A stretch of 49,568 bases of DNA from NCBI GenBank assembly GCA_013378375.1, contig JACAFT010000004.1:1-49568 (forward strand). The letters run 5' to 3'. The notes under the pieces are model-generated. The model saw only the letters and a list, made by a program, of their open reading frames with translations, had not been told where the DNA came from and searched no databases. Within the stretch, counting starts at the first letter, position 1; every line of letters begins with the position of its first letter. Shown here piece by piece: positions 33,996 to 42,479 of the stretch. The translations under genes and the position numbers were made by a program. The DNA is from UBA57 sp013378375 (GTDB lineage Archaea > Thermoproteota > Nitrososphaeria > Nitrososphaerales > UBA57).

Positions 33996-35498
33996 TTGTC
34001 ACTTAGAATTGCATATGCTGGAAGTATACAAATTATAACTCAATTCGCTACACTGTTTACAGGTCTAGCTTTTGTCATCATAATTACACGAAACTTATCA
34101 GTAGAAGAATTTGGGCTTTGGCAGGTCTTAGGAAACACAATTGGACTGGCGGTAATCCCAATATTCCCAATTGGATACTGGGCTCTAAGGAATATTTCAC
34201 GTGGAGAAGATGTAGGAAAAACTGCAGTATATTCTGGTATTATATCCATTCCAATAATCATTCTCGGATATATTATACTATTAACGTTTGCATCTACAAT
34301 ATTTGAAGCGGGATTTAATTCACCAATATTATATCTGGCAGTTATTGCAATGGTTCAAATACCATTTTTAGTATTAATTGAACCATTCAAATCAATAATA
34401 CGCGGAACACGTCCTCAATTTATAGGTTATTCATCATTAGGTTTTGAAATTGCAAAAGTGAGTGTAGCCTATTACTTAGTACATATCAACAGTTTATCAT
34501 TAATCGGCGCAATAATATCATTAGCTGCGGCACAACTAATTCAAGTTCTTATCATGTATTATGGTTCGTATAATAGAATTCGTGGTAAATTTCAAATTAA
34601 TGTAGCACGTTCTTGGATTTCAGCATCATGGATTCCATTTTTTGGTTTTGGCGTCAGTAGAATATTTTTATTTGATTCTTTAATTGTTTCTCTACTTGCA
34701 GGTACAACTATAATAGTTGGACTTTATGCAGCATGTAAGACATTTACATCAATAGTAAGATATAGCGAAATATTTCAACGAATTTTGTATCCAAAATTAA
34801 TGAAAGATAAACTTTCCAGTGATGTCACAATGACTCTAAAACTACAAACATTGGTACAAGTTCCACTCGCTATAGGAGCTTTCATGCTTGCAGAACCGCT
34901 TTTAGGTATATTAAAAGCAGATTATGTACAAGTTGCAAATGTACTTCGTCTATTAATCATTGTAGCAATCTTTGAAGGAATAGAAAATGCAGTGCAAAAC
35001 GTTCTAATAGGTTCAGAGGATTCAGACAGAGATATCAATAATCTTAAATTTAAAATCTTAAGGAAAACATGGTTATTCAAACTCCCACTTATTGACGTAT
35101 TCAAATCTTTACTTTATGTAGGAGGATTGGCCGCAATAATACTTATTTTCAAAAATACAACAGACAACATTACTTTAGCTTTATACTGGGGAATTCTTTA
35201 TGCAGGAATAGTAATTCCATTTACAATTTTTAAATACATAGCAGCTCGTTCAGTAATGCCTTTTGTCTTTCCAAAAACTCAAGCAATAATATACTCAATT
35301 GGTGGTGTAATAATGGTGTTATTCTTACAATTTTATAAAAATACTTTTCAATGGACGCAATCAGGAATATTAGAAACAATCATATATATAATTCCTCCAG
35401 GAATAATTTCAGTAGGAATCTATGTAATTTTTGTATATATCTTTGAAAAAGACTTTAGAATACTTGTTCAAAATCTTGTAAAAAATATATCCAACTAA
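33996..35498 (+). CDS. Wzx-like lipid-linked oligosaccharide flippase
   Basis: The 500-residue integral membrane protein has 12 or more spans and the pattern of the MATE/MOP polysaccharide transporters: ITRNLSVEEFGLWQVLGNTI in the first third, then regularly spaced hydrophobic segments and FAG-like gaps. Such proteins turn lipid-linked oligosaccharides from the inner to the outer face, here as a step in S-layer or surface glycosylation. The TTG at 33996 is the only start giving a complete first span. It opens the surface-glycan region that runs to the window end. It has a longer cytoplasmic insert near residues 340-370 (SDRDINNLKFKILRKTW). Confidence 0.85.
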   Translation: MSLRIAYAGSIQIITQFATLFTGLAFVIIITRNLSVEEFGLWQVLGNTIGLAVIPIFPIGYWALRNISRGEDVGKTAVYSGIISIPIIILGYIILLTFASTIFEAGFNSPILYLAVIAMVQIPFLVLIEPFKSIIRGTRPQFIGYSSLGFEIAKVSVAYYLVHINSLSLIGAIISLAAAQLIQVLIMYYGSYNRIRGKFQINVARSWISASWIPFFGFGVSRIFLFDSLIVSLLAGTTIIVGLYAACKTFTSIVRYSEIFQRILYPKLMKDKLSSDVTMTLKLQTLVQVPLAIGAFMLAEPLLGILKADYVQVANVLRLLIIVAIFEGIENAVQNVLIGSEDSDRDINNLKFKILRKTWLFKLPLIDVFKSLLYVGGLAAIILIFKNTTDNITLALYWGILYAGIVIPFTIFKYIAARSVMPFVFPKTQAIIYSIGGVIMVLFLQFYKNTFQWTQSGILETIIYIIPPGIISVGIYVIFVYIFEKDFRILVQNLVKNISN

Positions 35499-35508
35499 AG
35501 AACAAAAA

Positions 35509-36126
35509 TTATTTCCATGCAACAATAGTACCTGCAAGCGCACAAAACCGTTGATTAACTGCACTTAATGAAAATATGTAAGGAGTAATAATTGAATCCA
35601 ACGTAGTCTGTTTTTCACGGCCCTTAATTCCGAAGCCTCTCACATTATAACCACGTGTCACAAAATCCTTGTATATCCAAGAAGACTTATGTCGCAATGG
35701 TTCAATGTCAGGATCATTACAGAGACTTTTTTTGTGTGAATGTAATGTTGTAGGTGCAGTAACAATATGATGTTTAGAAATTCTTTCAAGTTCAGATAAT
35801 AAATGATTGCCTTCATTTTTTTCAAGATGTGCTAAAACACCACTAGCAATTCCAATATCAATACTTTTATCGTTATGAGGTAATTTGCTTTTTCCAATAT
35901 CAAGTTTATTCATCGTTTCATAAGCATATCCAAGAGACTTTGCATAATCCAAAGCTGGTTGATAAGAATCATAACCATATATTTCAATAGCCTTGTGTGG
36001 ATGATCTAATTTTATTGCAAAACCTAACCGTCCAAAACCCATACCAGCATCAACAATTTTACAAGATTCAAGATTATCAATCCAAGAATTTACATGATGA
36101 TTTACATATCTGTTCCACAAAAACAC
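35509..36126 (-). CDS. Class I SAM-dependent methyltransferase
   Basis: The 205-residue protein has one Rossmann-type methyltransferase domain: motif I VDAGMGFGRLGFAI, motif II IYGYDSYQPALDYAKSLG and motif IV IDIGIASGVLAHLEK. No extra domain is seen. Start is GTG at 36126, immediately after the stop of the preceding gene on the same strand. Its place in a glycan operon suggests methylation of a sugar or of a lipid-linked glycan, but the sequence does not fix the substrate. Confidence 0.82.
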   Translation of the reverse strand: MFLWNRYVNHHVNSWIDNLESCKIVDAGMGFGRLGFAIKLDHPHKAIEIYGYDSYQPALDYAKSLGYAYETMNKLDIGKSKLPHNDKSIDIGIASGVLAHLEKNEGNHLLSELERISKHHIVTAPTTLHSHKKSLCNDPDIEPLRHKSSWIYKDFVTRGYNVRGFGIKGREKQTTLDSIITPYIFSLSAVNQRFCALAGTIVAWK

Positions 36127-36127
36127 A

Positions 36128-37342
36128 TCACCTATGATTAATTACTCTCAAATTTGGCATAGGAATAATATAATTCAAATTTGGATGTTTTTCTTCAACT
36201 TTAGCAATAATTTCATCTGCGTAATTCCATGCAAAAATCATTAAATAATCTGGCGTTTCATCTTGTAATATTTCTGGACCTGTTATCGGAATATGACTGC
36301 CAGGTGTAAATAGTCCTTGTTTTAATGGGGAATCCTCTATAATTAATTCAACATTACTATTGTCTAATCCAATTGAATTAATCATAGTACTAGATTTTGC
36401 TGGCGCCCCATAACCAAAAATTCTTTTTTTCTCGTTGCTTAATCTGTTAAATAATTCTCGAATCTCATTAATGTTATTCTGAAGTTGGTCATTAAATTTC
36501 TCCAATGTATGTAAATCATCGATTCCGTTTTGTTTTTCTTCTTTTAGTAAATCGTCAACACTATGATGTCTAGGATTATTTGTTTTAGAAATATAACCAC
36601 GGATTGATCCTCCGTGTGTTGGAATCTTTTCAACTTTGTATACATTCATATTATGTTTATCAAATAAATTAATCATTGAATGTACAGTATAATACAACAC
36701 ATGTTCATGATATATATTGTCAAACGTCATATCTTTAATCATATCTGCAAAATACTGTACTTCGACAATGTAAGTTCCATTTTCTGACAATAATGACTTT
36801 ATATTTTCAATGATATCATGATATTCGTCCAAATGTGCAAAAACATTTGATGCAACGACTATATCAGCATGACCGCTATCGGAAATAATTTTATCAACAA
36901 TCTCTTTATTAAAATACGAACATAGAGTTGTAAGTCCATTAACATTAGCTTGTTTAGCCAGATTAGCCGCAGGTTCTACTCCAATTGCCTCACAACCCAG
37001 TTCTAACAATGGTTTTAATAACACTCCATCATTTGAACCAATATCCACTACGATTTTCGGATTAAATTCAGATTTTAACTGATTAGCTAATTCTGTGAAA
37101 TGATTTCTCAATCCTCCTGAAATAGAAGACGCATATGCATAATCTAGAAATAATTTATCCCTAGGAATATAACTCTCTTCAGTCAATTGTACAAGCAAAC
37201 AATTCTTACAACAAGTCACGTCTAAAGGATAAGAAATTTCTTTATCAAAGTCATCTTCTTTAAGAAAGGCATTTGCAGGTGGTTGACGTTTTAATGAAAT
37301 GAATTCTAAGAATTCTTTGTGATTACATGATCTGCATCTCAA
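36128..37342 (-). CDS. Zinc-binding sugar C-methyltransferase-type protein (TylCIII/Methyltransf_13-23-14 family)
   Basis: The 404-residue protein has three parts typical of NDP-sugar C-methyltransferases: an N-terminal zinc site with C3, C6, C45 and C48; a central SAM domain with VVDIGSNDGVLL (about 98-109) and the active-site YHEHVLYYTVHSM; and a C-terminal Rossmann-like domain with GYGAPAKSSTMIN and YLMIFAWNYADEII. These enzymes add a methyl group to carbon 3 of a keto-sugar nucleotide to give branched sugars. The TTG start overlaps the SDR stop codon (TTGA). A related gene is at 41154-42407. Confidence 0.9.
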   Translation of the reverse strand: MRCRSCNHKEFLEFISLKRQPPANAFLKEDDFDKEISYPLDVTCCKNCLLVQLTEESYIPRDKLFLDYAYASSISGGLRNHFTELANQLKSEFNPKIVVDIGSNDGVLLKPLLELGCEAIGVEPAANLAKQANVNGLTTLCSYFNKEIVDKIISDSGHADIVVASNVFAHLDEYHDIIENIKSLLSENGTYIVEVQYFADMIKDMTFDNIYHEHVLYYTVHSMINLFDKHNMNVYKVEKIPTHGGSIRGYISKTNNPRHHSVDDLLKEEKQNGIDDLHTLEKFNDQLQNNINEIRELFNRLSNEKKRIFGYGAPAKSSTMINSIGLDNSNVELIIEDSPLKQGLFTPGSHIPITGPEILQDETPDYLMIFAWNYADEIIAKVEEKHPNLNYIIPMPNLRVINHR

Positions 37343-38064
37343 ACTTCCGGCACCCTGATTATTGGTTCTTGGTCTTTTATAATAACAACATCTGAACCAT
37401 TAGATACATCAAGATCACCCAACAATATCCTTGAGATTATATCAGTGATTCTCGACGTAGTTTGTTGATTTTGTGCATCACTCTGTCCAAATACCATCGC
37501 CCTCATTCCAGTATTAACTCCTGCAGGAGAGATTGAAATACACTTAATATCTGTATCTTGAACTTCTTTTGCCGCAGATTCTGTTAAACCTCTTACAGCA
37601 AATTTCGCAGCAGTATATGCTGATAATTTAGGTACGGCTCGTCTTCCAGCACGTGACGACATGTTAATTATTGTTCCTGAATTATTTCGTTTCATCACAG
37701 GCATCACATGTTTTATCATATTGAATGTAGGTAGTAAATTATCTTTTACAATGGAACTTAACATATCTGAACTAATATCTTCAACTAAAGCTAAATTATG
37801 CGCTACCCCTGCGTTGTTGATTAGAATATCTATACTATCTTCTTTTTGTATAATTCCTTTAATATATTTCTCGACGTTTTTTTCATTAGATAAATCTAAT
37901 AATTCAAAAATACATTCCTGTTTGTCTTTTGTTGTTATCTCTCTTTCGTTTCTTGATGAAGCATACACAATTGCTCCTTCTTGAATAAAATATCGTAATA
38001 ATGCATGTCCAATTCCACTAGAAGATCCAGTCAGAATAATTCTTTTATTTTCAAATGCTTTCAT
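37339..38064 (-). CDS. Short-chain dehydrogenase/reductase
   Basis: The 241-residue SDR has the NAD(P) loop TGSSSGIGHA (12-21), the NNAG motif in INNAGVAHN, the catalytic Ser in INMSSRAGR, and the Y-x3-K pair in SAYTAAKFAVRG. Length is standard for classical SDRs. It lies between a cupin-type gene and a C-methyltransferase gene, with ATGA-type overlaps on both sides. Reduction of a keto-sugar intermediate is therefore a reasonable but unproved role. The basic residues after the loop (SSRNERE) hint at NADPH use. Confidence 0.88.
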   Translation of the reverse strand: MKAFENKRIILTGSSSGIGHALLRYFIQEGAIVYASSRNEREITTKDKQECIFELLDLSNEKNVEKYIKGIIQKEDSIDILINNAGVAHNLALVEDISSDMLSSIVKDNLLPTFNMIKHVMPVMKRNNSGTIINMSSRAGRRAVPKLSAYTAAKFAVRGLTESAAKEVQDTDIKCISISPAGVNTGMRAMVFGQSDAQNQQTTSRITDIISRILLGDLDVSNGSDVVIIKDQEPIIRVPEV

Positions 38065-38432
38065 ATTATTTCATGAGGTATTGTGTCTTTGTCATATTTA
38101 CCTTTAAGCCGTTTCTGTGTTGTCATTGCAAGAAATATAGAACTCTCGAGGAACTTCATTGCGTGTGGAACACCAGGTGCACTATAGACCATTTCACCAG
38201 CTTTCACAGTTACTTTCTCAACTTTTCCACTTTTTCTCTCTTCGTAATATTTCATCTTTCCCTTAATGATATAGGACCAATGTGAGTCTCTTTTATGATA
38301 ATGATTTGCCCTTATCGCACCTTTTTTTGAAGTAATAATTACAATACTGGTTACAGGTTTCTCTAAAATATTTGTTATCTTCCCTCTTTTATCGATAAAA
38401 GATTCTTTTATTTTGATTACTTTAATTGTCAT
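38061..38432 (-). CDS. Cupin-fold protein (sugar isomerase/epimerase-like)
   Basis: The protein has about 123 residues and a single cupin fold: a RANHYHKRDSHWSYIIKGKM segment with the two His of cupin motif 1, then VTVKAGEMVYSAPGVPHAMK with a His of motif 2. WxcM/FdtA-like sugar isomerases and dTDP-sugar epimerase relatives share this pattern in glycan loci. I choose ATG 38432, because it overlaps the upstream stop as TAATG; an in-frame ATG at 38450 would add six residues. A sugar-processing role is inferred from position. Confidence 0.82.
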   Translation of the reverse strand: MTIKVIKIKESFIDKRGKITNILEKPVTSIVIITSKKGAIRANHYHKRDSHWSYIIKGKMKYYEERKSGKVEKVTVKAGEMVYSAPGVPHAMKFLESSIFLAMTTQKRLKGKYDKDTIPHEII

Positions 38433-39343
38433 TATAAATTCCTCATCCATTGTACTGTATTTTCTATACCTTCTTCAAAGGATACCTTTGGAGAATATCC
38501 AAAATCCCTTTTTGCTTTGTCAATTGATAGCGATAATTTCATACCTTTCTCGCCAGATCGCCATGGTAAATTCTTAATAGAAGAGCTGCTATTTGTTTTT
38601 TCCAAAACAGTATCAACGATTTCTTTAACAGAATATTCTTTTCCATATGCAATATTGTATACGCCAGAAAGTTCATTATTTGTAATTGAGATAATTGAAT
38701 TCACCAAGTTTTGTACATAATTAAAATCAGTTGATTGACTACCATCACCTTCTATAGTAATTGGAGAATTTTCAAGAGCTTGTTTAATAAATATAGGAAT
38801 AGCTTGTTGTAATCGAGAATACGGACCAAAAAGTCCACTGCTTCTAATAATTGTTATTGGCAATCCAAATGAAGATGAATAACTTTGACACATCAGATCC
38901 GCCGCTGCTTTACTTGCCCCATAAGGATCAGTAGGTCGGAGAGGTTCCTCCTCGACGATAGGTAAATTAGTAGATTTTCCATAAACATTCTTACTACTCA
39001 TATAAACAAGACGAGTATTTTGTTTATTCCTCAATAATTCTAGTACATTAATCAGGCCACTAGTGTTAACATAAAATGAATATTTTGGAGAAGAAAGAAC
39101 AAGAGGAACATCAGCTTGTGCAGCCAAGAAAACAATACAATCAACATTAACTAAATCTTCATCGTTAAGATCTTCTGCACTTTTCCAGAGATAATGAATT
39201 GAATCCATATACGGTTTTATTCTAAGAGCTGATTCCGGCCCAATTATATCAGAAACAGTTACATCGATTTGTTCGTCGAGTAAGCTCTTGATTAGATGTG
39301 AACCTAAAAATCCAGATCCTCCCACAACTAGGAATTTTTTCAT
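38432..39343 (-). CDS. NAD-dependent sugar epimerase/dehydratase (extended SDR)
   Basis: The 303-residue extended SDR has the NAD loop GGSGFLGSHL (8-17), VDCIVFLAAQADVP, the catalytic triad elements YMSSKNVYG and Y-x3-K in YGASKAAADL, and the late sugar-binding block SGVYNIAYGKEYSVKEIVD. It is of the UDP-glucose 4-epimerase/dTDP-glucose dehydratase group. It begins the five-gene minus-strand glycan operon (epimerase, cupin, SDR, C-methyltransferase, methyltransferase). The upstream gap of 117 bases to the divergent GT2 shows no other gene. Confidence 0.88.
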   Translation of the reverse strand: MKKFLVVGGSGFLGSHLIKSLLDEQIDVTVSDIIGPESALRIKPYMDSIHYLWKSAEDLNDEDLVNVDCIVFLAAQADVPLVLSSPKYSFYVNTSGLINVLELLRNKQNTRLVYMSSKNVYGKSTNLPIVEEEPLRPTDPYGASKAAADLMCQSYSSSFGLPITIIRSSGLFGPYSRLQQAIPIFIKQALENSPITIEGDGSQSTDFNYVQNLVNSIISITNNELSGVYNIAYGKEYSVKEIVDTVLEKTNSSSSIKNLPWRSGEKGMKLSLSIDKAKRDFGYSPKVSFEEGIENTVQWMRNL

Positions 39344-39460
39344 TGTTAAGTTAGAAATTCCCAGACATTATATATGAATCTTCAGGATTGTCGTGTTAAT
39401 AATTCCAAAATTTTGGTTATAAACAGAAATTTCATATTGTTAGACAGGTATGAATAATAT

Positions 39461-40234
39461 ATGAAAATTGTAGGAGCCATGCAAATAGGAGGCAATTGTT
39501 CATGGATCTTAGATTCTAGTCTAAAAAATCTAAGTTCATTAGTTGATGAGATTGTAGTTGTTGGAACAGGAAACATACCAGAAGAAACAAGGAAAATTAT
39601 CGCAAATTATGATAAAATTGTTGATAGTCACTTTGACATCAACATAGCTAATAGAATTGAATGGAATGATATGAATAAACTATTAAATATGGCACAAAAG
39701 AGGCAAGCAGATTGGATACTGTTCATGGACGCTGACGAAACTTTTGAACCTCGACTTGCAAAAGAGATACGACAACTGGTAAAGAATTCCACAGCAGGTA
39801 TGTATAGATTTAAGAGACATTGGTTGTGGAAAGATACAAATCATTACAGGGTAGATCGTCCTGATAAATTTTCTACAATATCATTTAACACTTATTTGGT
39901 TCGTTCAAACTCATCACTGGTATTTCCTAATCCTGCTGGAAAAATATTAAAAAGAATAATAAAACATGTATCAGGAAAAGAAAAACTACGTCCATATTTT
40001 GGAAGAGATCCAATAACTGGTGTTAAAGGTAAAGTTATTGAAACAGATATAATATTACTGCATCACGCGGCATTAAATTGGTCACAATTCATACAGAATC
40101 AGATCTGGTACGCCACACTAATTTCTAAAAGACAACCCAAACGAAAGGAAGAAGAAATTGTAAATCAGTTTTATAGTATTATCGATGAATCAACATTAAA
40201 ACTTGAACAAGTAAAACCTGAATGGTTTGAATGA
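39461..40234 (+). CDS. Family 2-like glycosyltransferase
   Basis: The 257-residue protein is a short GT-A enzyme: MKIVGAMQIGGNCSWILDSS at the start, an early nucleotide-binding strand EIVVVGTGNIPEET, and the DXD-type motif FMDADETFEPRL. It has no membrane span. The C-terminal half, rich in Trp, Arg and His (YRFKRHWLWKD), is like those of WaaE/KdtX-type glycosyltransferases that add sugars to lipid-linked or core glycans. Sugar and acceptor cannot be told from the sequence. Confidence 0.82.
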   Translation: MKIVGAMQIGGNCSWILDSSLKNLSSLVDEIVVVGTGNIPEETRKIIANYDKIVDSHFDINIANRIEWNDMNKLLNMAQKRQADWILFMDADETFEPRLAKEIRQLVKNSTAGMYRFKRHWLWKDTNHYRVDRPDKFSTISFNTYLVRSNSSLVFPNPAGKILKRIIKHVSGKEKLRPYFGRDPITGVKGKVIETDIILLHHAALNWSQFIQNQIWYATLISKRQPKRKEEEIVNQFYSIIDESTLKLEQVKPEWFE

Positions 40235-40251
40235 AGACAGTATTGAGATGA

Positions 40252-41145
40252 ATGGGAATGAAAAAAAAAGTATTGATAGTAGGTTCAGATAGTGCAATAG
40301 GAACTAAAATAGTTAATCATTTCAAGGATAAATATGATTTAATCGGATTATCTAGGAAAAAAATAAACAATTCAATAACAAATCATGTGTTTGATTTGGA
40401 TAAAACGGATATATCAGGTTTACCAGATATATCAGCAGATATCTGCATAGTATTTTCATCTATAACAGATATAGATGTCTGTGAAAAATTTCCAAAAAAA
40501 GCTTTTAAAACCAATGTTGAAGGAACAAAAAAGATTTTTGATGCATTAAAAATTAACAAAATTAAGCGTTTAATTTATTTTTCTACAGGAACGGTTGTAT
40601 CAGGATATGATACACCAATGAATGAGAATATGACTCCATCGCCACCAAATGTATACTCAGTAACCAAGCATCTTGCCGAGAAAGAGATTAAAAATTATTC
40701 AGAATTTTTTGATTCCATAGTTATTAGACCTTTCTTTGTGTATGGACCAAATACAAGGCACAATCGTCTAATATACAATCTGATTACTAATATTGCAAAA
40801 AAGAATACTATAAATCTAAATATAGATGCAAAACCAAAAATTAATCCGATATATATAGACGACGTAATACAAATAATACAATTATTAGTGGAAAATAAAA
40901 ATAACATATCTTTTGATTGTATTAACATTGCAGGAAATGAGGTAGTATCAATAAAAGAATTAGCAGAAAAAATTTCAAAAATTCTTAAAACTAGTATAAT
41001 TTTTAAAGAATCAGAAAATAATTCAAAAAATATCATAGCAGATATTACAAAATTAAAAGAAAAATATAATTATAAATTTCAATTCAAATTAGATGAAGGA
41101 CTGGAACGTATGATTTTTGCAATGCAAAATAAAAATTTAATATAA
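40252..41145 (+). CDS. NAD-dependent epimerase/dTDP-4-dehydrorhamnose reductase-like protein
   Basis: The 297-residue extended SDR begins VLIVGSDSAIGTKIVNHF, a slightly degenerate NAD loop, and has IYFSTGTVVSGYD and the Y-x3-K pair in YSVTKHLAEKEI, then VIRPFFVYGPNTRHNR. It resembles RmlD/epimerase proteins of nucleotide-sugar synthesis. The C-terminal third is more AT-rich and lysine/asparagine-rich than the neighbours. ATG 40252 is given; ATG 40258 is equally good. It follows the GT2 gene by 17 bases. Confidence 0.83.
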   Translation: MGMKKKVLIVGSDSAIGTKIVNHFKDKYDLIGLSRKKINNSITNHVFDLDKTDISGLPDISADICIVFSSITDIDVCEKFPKKAFKTNVEGTKKIFDALKINKIKRLIYFSTGTVVSGYDTPMNENMTPSPPNVYSVTKHLAEKEIKNYSEFFDSIVIRPFFVYGPNTRHNRLIYNLITNIAKKNTINLNIDAKPKINPIYIDDVIQIIQLLVENKNNISFDCINIAGNEVVSIKELAEKISKILKTSIIFKESENNSKNIIADITKLKEKYNYKFQFKLDEGLERMIFAMQNKNLI

Positions 41146-41153
41146 AAATAGAT

Positions 41154-42407
41154 TTATTTTATATCAATTTCAGGAAGTGGAATAATAAATTTTCCGCCAT
41201 TCGTTCGATATTGTTCATGTTTCTTCATAATATCATCAGCAAAATTCCATGCCAAAATAAGAACGTAATCAGGATTATCTTCGTCAATTTTTTCAGTAGG
41301 AAGGATTGGTATATGTTTGCCAGGAGTAAATAATCCGTGTTTAATCTCAGCAATATCAACTACATAATCTAAGATATCAGGACCAATTCCAAAATAATTT
41401 AATAAAGTATTTCCCTTAGCCGCAGCTCCATAACCAACAATTGTTTTACCATCGTCTTTTAATTGAAGTAATAACTTCATAATTTCATTTTTACATTTCT
41501 CAATTTCAGTACCATAGTTCTTGTAAGTAACTGCTTGATCCATTTTCAATCTATTTTCCAGGGCCAAATGATTACTAACAGATTCAGTAATGTTATGTTT
41601 TCCAATCTTTCTTTTCGCGTATACTCGTATAGAACCGCCTGCAGTAGAAATATCTTCAACGTCAAAGATTTCCATGTCAAATTTTTCAAAAAATCTCTGT
41701 AATGGCCTAATACAGTAATATGATACATGTTCATGATAGATTAAATCAAAGTATTTCTTTTCTAACATATTTACCATATAAGTCGCTTCAGCAACAAATA
41801 TTCCATCATCTTTGAGTAAAACAGAAACTCCGCGTAAAACATCGTCAAGATCGTCAATATGCGCAAAAACATTTGCGCTTGTGATTATATCAGCAGGTCC
41901 ATATTTTTCTAGGATTATTTTTGCATTATCCTCAGTAAAAAAATCAACAAAAGTTTCTATTCCATCACTTTCAGCTATTTTAGCAATATTCTCGGCAGGG
42001 TCTACACCCAGAGTTTTAATTCCAAGATTTTTTAAGGGTTTCAATAAAATTCCGTCGTTACTACCAAATTCAATAACAAAAGATTCATCAGTAAGATCAA
42101 ATCTTTTCACAATATCTTGTGCGTACTTTGTAAAATGTTCAATATAAGATGGTGCAGTAGAAGATATATACAAATAGTTTCTAAAAAGAACTTCACCAGG
42201 AATAATATCCAACAATTGGACTAGACCACAATCTTGACAAAAATAAGTTTCTAAAGGATAACTTGGTTCAGGAATTTTTAGTTCCTCGGGTTTAAGATAG
42301 CTGTTTGCTAACGGAGTCTTTCCTAGGCTTAAGAATTTAATCATATCAGTGCTTTTACAAAGTCTACAAGTAGTGCGTAAATACGACATACATTTACCCA
42401 CATTCAT
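41154..42407 (-). CDS. Second zinc-binding sugar C-methyltransferase-type protein
   Basis: The 417-residue protein has the same three-part layout as 36128-37342: zinc cysteines C14, C17, C57 and C60; SAM loop FVIEFGSNDGILL; active-site YHEHVSYYCIRPL; and a C-terminal domain with VGYGAAAKGNTLLN and YVLILAWNFADDIM. The two proteins are clearly related, but diverged enough to have different sugar substrates. ATG 42407 gives six extra residues; an in-frame ATG at 42389 may be the true start, since the family normally begins shortly before the first CxxC. It is divergent from the AsnB-type gene. Confidence 0.9.
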   Translation of the reverse strand: MNVGKCMSYLRTTCRLCKSTDMIKFLSLGKTPLANSYLKPEELKIPEPSYPLETYFCQDCGLVQLLDIIPGEVLFRNYLYISSTAPSYIEHFTKYAQDIVKRFDLTDESFVIEFGSNDGILLKPLKNLGIKTLGVDPAENIAKIAESDGIETFVDFFTEDNAKIILEKYGPADIITSANVFAHIDDLDDVLRGVSVLLKDDGIFVAEATYMVNMLEKKYFDLIYHEHVSYYCIRPLQRFFEKFDMEIFDVEDISTAGGSIRVYAKRKIGKHNITESVSNHLALENRLKMDQAVTYKNYGTEIEKCKNEIMKLLLQLKDDGKTIVGYGAAAKGNTLLNYFGIGPDILDYVVDIAEIKHGLFTPGKHIPILPTEKIDEDNPDYVLILAWNFADDIMKKHEQYRTNGGKFIIPLPEIDIK

Positions 42408-42479
42408 TATATCTAATAACCTTTATTTTTCAGTGAATACCGACATACTAAAATTACTGATTAACCAATTTATTTCAAC

